From positions 38,655 to 102,654 of the forward strand of contig NZ_VSZO01000006.1 of assembly GCF_008312935.1 (NCBI RefSeq): a DNA stretch of 64,000 bases, written 5' to 3'. The notes under the pieces were generated by a model, which worked only from the letters and a program-made list of their open reading frames with translations, was not told where the DNA came from and ran no database searches. The translations under genes were made by a program, and so were the position numbers. Source of the DNA: Roseiconus lacunae. GTDB taxonomy: Bacteria > Planctomycetota > Planctomycetia > Pirellulales > Pirellulaceae. Below are positions 56,906 to 63,902 of the stretch, piece after piece (the first letter of the stretch is position 1; every line of letters starts with the position of its first letter).

Positions 56906-57088
56906 TCAACAGCTCAAAGGTAGCTCATAAGCCGTGGAAGAACTGTCGACGTTCACACCCCAACCAACAACAGGAAAAATCTTCCAATACGCTAAACCTC
57001 TTTGACTCGATGCCTCAGATAACTCACGCGCAACGTCTAGTGCGCCACTTAATTCAGACTTGGTAGGGGCCTCATTGACAAAAGACAT
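56906..57088 (-). CDS. small hypothetical protein
   Basis: A 60-residue frame starts ATG at 57088, 4 nt after the stop of the upstream gene, and reads MSFVNEAPTKSELSGALDVA with a polar-aromatic tail (LAYWKIFPVVGWGVNVDS). A TTG 9 codons earlier would overlap the upstream stop. No domain is recognised. The tight spacing suggests a coupled pair with the gene upstream; a frameshifted continuation of that gene is the alternative. Confidence 0.4.
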   Translation of the reverse strand: MSFVNEAPTKSELSGALDVARELSEASSQRGLAYWKIFPVVGWGVNVDSSSTAYELPLSC

Positions 57089-57092
57089 CCAA

Positions 57093-57527
57093 CTATTTGT
57101 TCCGGTCCTCCGCAAGCGGAATTATCCGCGCGATATAAGTTATTGCATTCTCGAATGGTGTCAAATCTGAGTTCATCTTTCGTGCGAATTCAACAACTCC
57201 ATGATGAAGTACATCCAGTAGAAGCATCTGCCTAGCATCGACTTTCGCCTGTGCGAATTCCTGGAAATCGAAGTTTGGGATCCAACCCCAACCAACTCCA
57301 CCCGGGTACACGCCAAAATCCGCGTGCGCGAAGACTCCCGTAGCCGGCCGTATACCGAGCTGAACATTCAACTTTTTCGCACCTCCGAGAACGACAGTCT
57401 GTTTCGAAATATGCGTTTCATACGCAGTGACTACGGCGTAATTCGACGAGCTAAACGCCAGTACGTCAAATTCAGACGGTATGTCATCAGCCGAAGACAC
57501 ATTCAGTTGATGGGATCGTAGGAACAT
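57093..57527 (-). CDS. hypothetical soluble protein
   Basis: The 144-residue protein (MFLRSHQLNVSSADDIPS at the start) has a mixed alpha/beta composition, including FDVLAFSSSNYAVVTAYET, LNVQLGIRPATGVFAHADFG and a helical end (MLLLDVLHHGVVEFARKMN). There is no signal peptide or membrane helix. I recognise no family. Upstream lies half of a structured repeat interrupted by the deleted group II intron; downstream is a 60-residue frame 4 nt away. Confidence 0.5.
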   Translation of the reverse strand: MFLRSHQLNVSSADDIPSEFDVLAFSSSNYAVVTAYETHISKQTVVLGGAKKLNVQLGIRPATGVFAHADFGVYPGGVGWGWIPNFDFQEFAQAKVDARQMLLLDVLHHGVVEFARKMNSDLTPFENAITYIARIIPLAEDRNK

Positions 57528-57609
57528 CTGCAGGTTGGCGAACGACCGAATTCGCGGGGACGGACGAAAGACTCACAAGCCGACCATTAGACACGACTCT
57601 CATCCTCCG

Positions 57610-58024
57610 GTGCAGTACGCCCAGCATGGTCGTCGACCTATAGGGTGCAAGTCCCCTGAGTTACTTCGCGCTGGAACAACGTCGAACGCAGATGATCGTG
57701 CTGGACAAATGGCTCCGTCGCCACGTCCGTGCGGGTTCCAGGAACAACTGGCGTTTGCCACACACCCGGTCTCGAAAGTTATCAGCGTTAGGTGTCCCTC
57801 CGGCCGATGCTTCCCCCTTCGCCCACAGCGGTCAAAGCCCATGGCGGCTCTCGATGACGTCCGGCGATCAGCGAGCAATAACGAACGAGTAGTAACGGCT
57901 CAAGGCCTGTTTGGATTAGTTGAGCGATGGACGGAGCTTGCTCCGAAACGACGAACCGCCTGGCGCGGACCCGCATGCTAGTCGGTCTGGGAAGGGCTGC
58001 GGACAACAGCGTTCCTATCCCGAC
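57610..58024 (+). mobile_element. internally deleted group II intron (415 bp)
   Basis: The left end GTGCAGTACGCCCAGCA and about 50 bp after it match the left end of the full intron at 61190. The sequence then jumps, at a point sharing TG with both sides, into the last part of the reverse-transcriptase frame (LSYFALEQRRTQM...SMTSG). It runs to the intron right end with domains V and VI. The branch-point A is at 58017, 7 nt before the end. About 1.55 kb is missing, including most RNA domains and the RT core. The protein remnant also has stops and a 1-nt loss near 57895. Domain V has base changes that weaken its stem. It is a dead copy. Confidence 0.9.
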
Positions 58025-58911
58025 ACCCTCAATTCACCGTCATCGCCAAGTTCGAAAAACGTCACGAGTCGATCTGCAAGCCAACTGCGGAAGTTCTGTG
58101 TCAAAGGAGGGCAATGCTTGCAGTTCTGAAGAACCTCCCCCTGCGCATTCGGCGCCAACGCCGTAATACGCGTTACGAGGTCCTTACCTGGAAACGAGAT
58201 GTCGTCTGAGCCACCGAGAGCCAAGACGGGCATCCTTAGATCTTCCAATTCCTGGTCGGTTGCCAGTGGAGGGATACGAAAATCGAATGGCATATCTTGA
58301 ATCGCGTCGCCAGTGTATTGAGCCCATCCCTCGTCCCACGAGGAAAAAAGAGGCTCAAGCAAGCGCCGCAAATTCTCTGGGGACCGCCATAGGCGATAGC
58401 GAAGCAATGGCAGAGCCATCTTAGCGAGGCCCGTTAGGTGCGATCCATTAACGATGCCTGCAGGAACAAGGAGGGCCAGCTTTTCCACCCGCCCTGGAAC
58501 GCTCGTTGAGAATTGCCGTGCGATAAATCCGCCCCAGCTAACGCCGAATAGCTTGGTCGCTCCAAGATCCAGCTCGTCCAGAATATCAGTAAGCCAATGG
58601 ACGTGAGAATCATCATTGAGAGGCAACCGCGTTTCTAAACCACGAATAGACTGACCGGGAAGATCTGGAGCGATGACACGATACCGATCTAGAACTGGGT
58701 TGAGTTCAGATACCAAAAAGGCCGATCCAGTGCGCATTGCATGAAGACAGACGATGGGAGTTGCACCAGGAGGACCAGCAACCAAAACGTGATTATCGCC
58801 GAAGCGAGTAGGCACTTCGAGACTCTCAAACGGAGAATCAATACGCTCGCAGAATCGAATGAACCACTCGTCCAATCTCTTCCGTGCCGACTCATTGCGA
58901 TAGGTATTCAT
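58015..58911 (-). CDS. alpha/beta hydrolase
   Basis: The ATG at 58911 (MNTYRNESARKRLDEWF) is chosen over a frame open to 58995 because the upstream part lies in intergenic sequence with repeat-like motifs. The 298-residue protein is a typical soluble hydrolase: LVAGPPGATPIVCLHAMRTG, RVIAPDLPGQS, nucleophile elbow LFGVSWGGFIARQ, acid region VLALGGSDDISFPG and a histidine in LQNCKHCPPLTQ. The substrate is unknown. Its last two codons and stop lie inside the deleted group II intron. Without the intron the frame would end ...ELRVGG instead of ...ELRVSG, so function should be intact. Confidence 0.8.
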   Translation of the reverse strand: MNTYRNESARKRLDEWFIRFCERIDSPFESLEVPTRFGDNHVLVAGPPGATPIVCLHAMRTGSAFLVSELNPVLDRYRVIAPDLPGQSIRGLETRLPLNDDSHVHWLTDILDELDLGATKLFGVSWGGFIARQFSTSVPGRVEKLALLVPAGIVNGSHLTGLAKMALPLLRYRLWRSPENLRRLLEPLFSSWDEGWAQYTGDAIQDMPFDFRIPPLATDQELEDLRMPVLALGGSDDISFPGKDLVTRITALAPNAQGEVLQNCKHCPPLTQNFRSWLADRLVTFFELGDDGELRVSG

Positions 58912-59016
58912 CCCACTAAGTACACCAATTAAGCGAACGTTTTTCGTAACTGGGCCGCGACGAAAGATTGTCCATCCAAATCCGCCAGGCTTCACCGCTA
59001 CGGTTTATGGCTTGGT

Positions 59017-59039
59017 TCGTCGCCGCTCGTTTGCGACGA
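59017..59039 (-). terminator. hairpin after the GNAT gene
   Basis: TCGTCGC-9 nt-GCGACGA forms a 7-bp perfect stem starting 4 bp after the stop of the minus-strand acetyltransferase gene at 59043. No long U-run follows, so it is a candidate terminator only. Confidence 0.4.
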
Positions 59040-59042
59040 CGA

Positions 59043-59492
59043 TTAAGCAGGTTCAAATATCCATTCCAGAACCTCGCCATCGTCAACGTGCTGAATGGTA
59101 GCGGACGGTCGAAAACCAAGCTCCTCCAGTACACGATGCGATGCATTTCGATCAGGTAAGGTCTGTGCCACAATCTGTATCGTTTGATCTGAAAGCTTAG
59201 CCATTTCGATTAGAGAGCGTCCCATTTTAGTTGCGATGCCCCTTGATTCATTGCCAGGGAATGTGAAGTAGGCAATTTCTGCCCTGCCATTGGAAGGTGG
59301 TCCCTTAAAACCACATGTCCCAACGATGCTTCCGTTGACTTCTGCCAAGTAGCAAATCCACGGCTTGAATGCCTCGACGGTCGAATACAGGTCCTTGCAG
59401 GCCAAGACTACATCGGCGAGCAATTCTGGAGCGTCTGTCAGTAATGTTTCAGAGACAAGGCCAGCATCAATTTCCACCAAACGAAATGCCAA
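59043..59492 (-). CDS. GNAT-family acetyltransferase
   Basis: The 149-residue protein shows a GNAT fold: WICYLAEVNGSIVGTCGFKG (beta strands 2-3), AEIAYFTFPGNESRGIATKMGRSLIEMA (strand 4 and the acetyl-CoA pyrophosphate loop, here NESRGIA) and LPDRNASHRVLEELGF (motif B). It transfers an acetyl group from acetyl-CoA to an unknown amine. It is a lone gene on the minus strand, 418 bp from the hydrolase stop side of the block. A copy of the structured repeat begins 32 bp upstream of its start. Confidence 0.85.
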   Translation of the reverse strand: MAFRLVEIDAGLVSETLLTDAPELLADVVLACKDLYSTVEAFKPWICYLAEVNGSIVGTCGFKGPPSNGRAEIAYFTFPGNESRGIATKMGRSLIEMAKLSDQTIQIVAQTLPDRNASHRVLEELGFRPSATIQHVDDGEVLEWIFEPA

Positions 59493-59521
59493 GTGTGTCT
59501 ACCTCGTATTAGTGGTTCTCG

Positions 59522-59623
59522 CCGACGAAAGATTCCATGAAAGTCCGAGGTTCGATGGCAAGGAGTCGTTCGTCATAAAACTGGCGCCCCGGACCAGTGA
59601 TCGGAGCAGCTTGAAAATTCCTG
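59522..59623 (-). repeat. structured dispersed repeat, copy R2
   Basis: This segment of about 100 bp aligns with R1 (63903) and R3 (56301). The arms are at 59524-59529 (GACGAA), 59543-59549 (GTCCGAG), 59569-59574 (TTCGTC) and 59588-59594 (CCCGGAC). Arms 1 and 3 pair perfectly; arms 2 and 4 pair with one change that is a G-U pair on the minus strand. It lies just upstream of the GNAT gene start. Confidence 0.7.
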
Positions 59624-59680
59624 TCGCATTCGTTCCACCCACCAAAATCAAAGCCTCTTTGGCAATGAAGATTCTCACCC

Positions 59681-59992
59681 TTGGCTTCGGCTAATTCAAC
59701 TCGGTTTGTTGTACTTACGATTCAAAAACTCGAAACTCCGAGATTCTGGGAGGCTGCTCTGGGTAAATCGCCAAAGGTTCAAGAAGGGGTTGCCTGTCAA
59801 AGGCGTCCGGCAGGTCGCCGTACCCGGTCGCATCCACGCGGAAGTGGTATCGCACGAACTGCGGTGATGCGAAGACTTGCCGTTATCATCACCAACATGC
59901 TCAAGGAACAACAGTCCTATAGCGAATGCCGAGATGCAATGATCGAGCGACGAAAGCGGCAGATCCACGGCAAAGCTAAACGAGCGGCATAA
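59681..59992 (+). pseudogene. possible transposase C-terminal remnant
   Basis: A 103-codon frame ends with a stretch (IARTAVMRRLAVIITNMLKEQQSY) that resembles the C-terminal helix of IS110/IS116-family transposases, where 'ALxACMRKLLxILNAMLRD'-like sequences occur. The rest of the frame does not look like such a transposase, and an alternative frame reads on for about 25 codons just before, which suggests a degraded and frameshifted fragment. No terminal repeats were found. The call is by similarity of one short helix and is weak. Confidence 0.35.
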
Positions 59993-60607
59993 CCAAGCGA
60001 AGACATCTCAACACCCCTCAAGAACGCCGCAAGGTTATCGTCACCCAAGTCACTTTCAACGAACCATCGTCACGGTACAAAGCCATTGAAAACAACTCTT
60101 AGTCAGTCACTGCATCGGCTCGGCACCTTGCTGCTTGCAACACAATGGTGAGGCAAGTCTTGCAAACCTGAGCTGCTCACCCACTCCAATTCGCCCGTAA
60201 CCATGCGTAGATCCGACCTCGTCGCAGATGCTTCGGTCTCTCGGCCTGACAGTCGCACGTTGCATTGATTTGGAGCCTTGGAGTGTGGTGGGCGGGTCGC
60301 ATCGAAAAATTGTGTTTGACCAATTGAGTCAAAGCGTTGATGCAAATCGCCCCAGAGGAACCCACGAAGGAATGTATGGGGTGTGGTCGCTGGGACAAGA
60401 ACGACCACAACAGCCCGAAACAAGACCCAAGCAATGAACGACCGGAGTCAAACAAACGGAACCTAGCGTCCAACCAAAACGTCACGCCAAGCGTGTCACC
60501 GATATCCTTATGTCTTCGTCTAACGAAAAGGATCCCAAAACGATGGAAACTCAATTGAAAAAGCTAATCTCTTTCAGGAGCGCTTGGTTCGTCGCTCCAA
60601 GCATCGA
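59993..60607. other. stretch without a supported gene
   Basis: These roughly 600 bp carry overlapping minus-strand frames (60103-60423 and 60177-60554) in different registers. Neither has an export signal, domain motif or convincing start. One ends in a Cys/His-containing phrase (SSGLQDLPHHCVASSKVP) that I have the impression of having seen in dispersed planctomycete repeats, but the window has no second copy to prove it. Confidence 0.4.
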
Positions 60608-61105
60608 CTACATGACATTGTACGACAAATACATCATGCCATCTTTGAAATAGACTCGCAGTTGGCCACCGTTTGACGACATTTCCGTGGCGTACGCATT
60701 TGTGGGTTCGGAGAAACCAAGCCTCTGCTCATCATGTTGCATCAGCCCACGGTCGTATTCGACCAAGCCCCAGGGATGTTGAGAAACCCAAGCATCGAAT
60801 TCGGCGGGCGTGATCTTGTAAGCAGCAAACAGGTGACCGAATGACGGTTCGTAGCGTACGCATCCAGAAGTGGGCACCAGCGTGTTGGCGTCCTGATGCT
60901 GCTGCACGAAAATCCTTCGATGGAGAACCGAGTTTGACGCAAATGTAAATGCGAGGCCGAGCAAAAACATTGCAGCAATGCCCCAGCCTATCGCGAAACG
61001 CTTGAAGAGCCGAATTACCAACACGGTCGCGGCAGCCGCGACGAAGCTCCACGCTGTCAGCGAGAAGAAAACGTTGATGTAAGTTTCGCCAAGTCCCTGA
61101 TACAT
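60608..61105 (-). CDS. membrane protein with C-terminal soluble domain, unknown
   Basis: The ATG at 61105 (MYQGLGETYINVFFSLTAW) is preferred because the frame upstream of it continues into the group II intron, so the longer form cannot be original. The 165-residue protein has two membrane helices (FFSLTAWSFVAAAATVLVIRLF and GWGIAAMFLLGLAFTFASNSV). The rest is a soluble domain, including YKITPAEFDAWVSQHPWGLVEYD and ending RVYFKDGMMYLSYNVM. No family is recognised. The left end of the full group II intron lies 84 bp upstream of its start, so its promoter region may be disrupted. Confidence 0.55.
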   Translation of the reverse strand: MYQGLGETYINVFFSLTAWSFVAAAATVLVIRLFKRFAIGWGIAAMFLLGLAFTFASNSVLHRRIFVQQHQDANTLVPTSGCVRYEPSFGHLFAAYKITPAEFDAWVSQHPWGLVEYDRGLMQHDEQRLGFSEPTNAYATEMSSNGGQLRVYFKDGMMYLSYNVM

Positions 61106-61189
61106 ACTTGTCGACGAACGGCCAGGATCACCGGTAAAAGGCGATCGAATAGAAACTAAAACCCAAAGGCCCCCGACTCGCGTACTCCG

Positions 61190-63161
61190 GTGCAGTACGC
61201 CCAGCACGGGCGTGAACTTATGGGGTGGAAGTCCCCTGTACTTTGTTCCGGTAACTTTTGTGGAGGCATTCTACCAAATGAAATTCTAACAAAAGTGAGT
61301 ACGAGGCGAGGGCAACTGCGGAAGGGTGACCGACCGTGGGAAGGAAGCCCGCGATGCTCGCTCGGTGTCGCAGCCGGCAACATCCCGCCAAGACCTGCCA
61401 GGCTACGAACAGGAACCTGATACGAGGCCGACGATCCCAGACGAGCGGGCTGCTGACCGCGAAGGCAAACCGGAAGAGCGGACGGAGGTAGATCAGGAGC
61501 TTGGGCAGGGACAGTTCACGACCCTTATCTGGGGAGATCTTTGACGCGTACCCGCGAGTAGGGCTTGCCCGAAAGGTGGGGCGGAAGCGGTAACGCTCTC
61601 CGTGCTCAAAGAAGTCAGCTGAGGCCACAGTAGCCGGTCGGCCGCACACCAGCGGTCAGGCGAAGGGCCGAACGTCATTTCACAAGGACACAACCAACGG
61701 TGGCCTCGAACGATCCCAACGCTAACGCGAAGGTAAGACCCAGACCGGCATGACGCAAGCGCATAAAACTCCGACGAGCCTTGAGGCTTCGGCGGTCACC
61801 GAGAAGTTAACCTTGAGTTCTGATCCATCGATCACTGATCGAAGCGATTGTTGACGAAGCGAACATCGAGCGTGCTTGGAAACAAGTCAAAGCGAACCGC
61901 GGTGCCCCCGGCCCCGACGGCATCACCCTGGACAAGTTCTTCGAGACCTTCCGGCACCATTGGCCGGTCGTTCGGCAACAACTCTTGGAAGGGACTTACC
62001 GTCCGGGCCCGTGCCGGCGGAAGTCGATTCCCAAACCCAATGGCGGCGAGCGACACCTCGGCATTCCCAACGTGGTCGATCGCTTGATTCAACAAGCCAT
62101 CTTGCAAGTCTTGACCCCGATCTTCGATCCATCTTTCTCCGAATCGAGTTTCGGTTTTCGGCACGGGCGTTCCGCACACGGAGCCACCCAGCAGATCCAG
62201 CGCACGATTCGCAGCGGCTACCGCTGGTGCGTGGACATGGACCTGTCGAAATTCTTTGACCGAGTCCAGCACGATGTCCTAATGACACGCGTGTCTCGTC
62301 GCGTCCGCGACCGACGGCTACTAAAGCTCATCGGGCGTTTTCTGCGTGCTGGCGTCATCGCCGGTGGTCTCCTCCAACCCTCCACCGAAGGCACCATGCA
62401 GGGCGGGCCGCTTTCACCACTTTTGGCGAATATTCTCTTGGGGGATTTCGACAAGGTCTTGGAAGCACGTGGTCTGCGTTTTGTGCGTTACGCCGACGAC
62501 ATTCTGGTCTTCGTACGATCCGAGTTATCGCCACGACGCGTGTTCCGTTCGGTGGAACGCTATCTCACCGGGGTATTGAAACTGGCCATCCACCGTGACA
62601 AAAGTCGCGTGCGTGAGACTGCGGGAGTCGAGTTCCTCGGCTACCAGTTCCATGGCTTTGGTGGCCAGATCCGGGTGAGTCCGACAAGCGTGAAGAAGAT
62701 GCGACAGCGCTGCAAGGACATCCTGCGACGATCTCGCGGATGCTCGATGCGTCGTCGCCTTCGTGATCTTCGTCTCTACCTTCGGGGTTGGTTGAGTTAC
62801 TTCGCGCTGGAGCAGCGTCGAACGCAGATGACCGTGCTGGACAAATGGCTTCGTCGCCGGGTCCGTGCGTGTTACTGGAACAACTGGCGCTTGCCACGCA
62901 CCCGGTTGCGAAAGTTGTCCGCGTTAGGCGTCCCTCCGGCCGAAGCATACCCCTTCGCCCACAGCGGCAAAGGCCCGTGGCGTCTCTCGATGACGTCCGG
63001 CGTTCAGCGAGCTTTAACGAACGAGTGGTTAACGGCTCAAGGCCTGTTTGGATTAGCCGATCGATGGACGGAGCTTGCTCCGAAACGGCGAACCGCCTAG
63101 TGCGGACCCGCATGCTAGGTGGTGTGGGAGGGGCCGCGGGCAACCGCGCCCCTATCCCGAT
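61190..63161 (+). mobile_element. complete group II intron with reverse transcriptase
   Basis: The element of 1972 bp starts GTGCAGTACGCCCAGCA and ends TATCCCGAT. About 630 bp of structured non-coding sequence precedes the RT frame. Domain V is at 63093-63122: CCGCCTAG pairs with CTAGGTGG (one G-U), then TGCG-GACC-CGCA with a 2-nt TG bulge. Domain VI follows, with a GCAA loop at 63140-63143 and a bulged A at 63154, 7 nt before the 3' end, which should be the branch point. The RT has an intact YADD. The 5' flank ends CTCCG, as does that of the deleted copy, which fits a shared target motif. RNA class was not assigned. Confidence 0.92.
61820..63100 (+). CDS. ltrA: group II intron reverse transcriptase/maturase
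   Basis: The frame is open from a stop at 61814-61816 and encodes ANIERAWKQVKANRGAPGPDG directly after LIEAIVDE. The conserved RT blocks follow: GTYRPGPCRRKSIPKPNGG, SFGFRHGRSAHGA, CVDMDLSKFFDRV, GTMQGGPLSPLLANILL and RFVRYADDILVF (catalytic YADD). After these come a thumb/maturase region (LYLRGWLSYFALEQRR) and GKGPWRLSMTSG. No C-terminal HNH endonuclease is present. There is no ATG, GTG or TTG between the upstream stop and the conserved N-terminus; CTG at 61820 is a placeholder start, and a small frameshift near 61830 is possible. The TAG stop falls inside the 5' strand of intron domain V. Confidence 0.88.
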   Translation: MIHRSLIEAIVDEANIERAWKQVKANRGAPGPDGITLDKFFETFRHHWPVVRQQLLEGTYRPGPCRRKSIPKPNGGERHLGIPNVVDRLIQQAILQVLTPIFDPSFSESSFGFRHGRSAHGATQQIQRTIRSGYRWCVDMDLSKFFDRVQHDVLMTRVSRRVRDRRLLKLIGRFLRAGVIAGGLLQPSTEGTMQGGPLSPLLANILLGDFDKVLEARGLRFVRYADDILVFVRSELSPRRVFRSVERYLTGVLKLAIHRDKSRVRETAGVEFLGYQFHGFGGQIRVSPTSVKKMRQRCKDILRRSRGCSMRRRLRDLRLYLRGWLSYFALEQRRTQMTVLDKWLRRRVRACYWNNWRLPRTRLRKLSALGVPPAEAYPFAHSGKGPWRLSMTSGVQRALTNEWLTAQGLFGLADRWTELAPKRRTA

Positions 63162-63202
63162 TGCGATGGTTCGTCCTTCGTGGGTTTGGCTCAGTCGATC
63201 GG

Positions 63203-63886
63203 TCACAAAGGGTTGGCCATAGGCCCAAAATTGTCCCACACGACAACGTGAGAGCCAGTGATCTGACTCTTGAGAGAGGCTTCGATATCCTCAGCGTCAT
63301 GGGTGTCCGGCACATGTACCGACAGCATTCGAATACTATGGGGCATCGGAAAAGCATCGAACGACTGAATCTGATCGGTCCATATATCCAGATTCCACTG
63401 TCCGTCTTTGGGGAAAGTGGGAAACGTTTGCCTCGGGTCACTTGACCTAGCCTCAAAGCACACTTCCTCCAAGTGAGGCAGCGACCCTAACCACTCAAGT
63501 GAGAGGAAATTGAAATCAAGGTCAAACGAGTCGTCAAACCCGAGCTGAGTCACGTTTGGGAAGTCGGTTGCATCAAATGCGGAGACAGCAGCAACGGAGC
63601 CAAACGTGACACCGCGGACCTGTATGCCACGGTGACGGTGATTTCGTATAGCGTCAATCCCTGCTGGCCCCATCAGATAGACCCTTGAAACAGCACCAGA
63701 CGCGTCAATTGTCAAGCGACTCGGAGGAGAGTTCGATTCTGAAACGGTAATTTGCTCCGTGTTCCAGTTTGCATTCCGTTGAATCTGAGATTGAATTGCA
63801 GTGTAGTCTCGACGAACGCGAATCCACGCCGCGGTAACCGCCACGAGAGCCGTCAACAACAACAACAGCTTGAGACTCGCTTTCAT
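63203..63886 (-). CDS. exported hypothetical protein, leucine-rich-repeat-like middle
   Basis: The ATG at 63886 (MKASLKLLLLLTALVAVTAAW) gives a clear signal or anchor; the frame upstream to 63919 overlaps the structured repeat. The 227-residue protein has a middle with loose repeats that resemble short leucine-rich units (LTIDASGAVSRVYLMG, FPNVTQLGFDDSFDLDFNFL, LEWLGSLPHLEEVCFEA). It ends HVVVWDNFGPMANPL. Function is unknown. A stem-loop interrupted by the group II intron begins 16 bp after its stop, and a structured repeat begins about 17 bp before its start. Confidence 0.55.
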   Translation of the reverse strand: MKASLKLLLLLTALVAVTAAWIRVRRDYTAIQSQIQRNANWNTEQITVSESNSPPSRLTIDASGAVSRVYLMGPAGIDAIRNHRHRGIQVRGVTFGSVAAVSAFDATDFPNVTQLGFDDSFDLDFNFLSLEWLGSLPHLEEVCFEARSSDPRQTFPTFPKDGQWNLDIWTDQIQSFDAFPMPHSIRMLSVHVPDTHDAEDIEASLKSQITGSHVVVWDNFGPMANPL

Positions 63887-63902
63887 GTAACAGTTATTTC
63901 TA

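Noticed and set aside
60103..60554. Overlapping minus-strand frames that could be small genes
   Set aside because: Two different registers compete and neither has a domain, signal or convincing start. They are recorded only as an unexplained stretch.
61108..61160. A further copy of the structured repeat upstream of the 61105 gene start
   Set aside because: Only the GTCGACGAACG piece matches copy R3; the B, A' and B' arms are absent at the expected distances.
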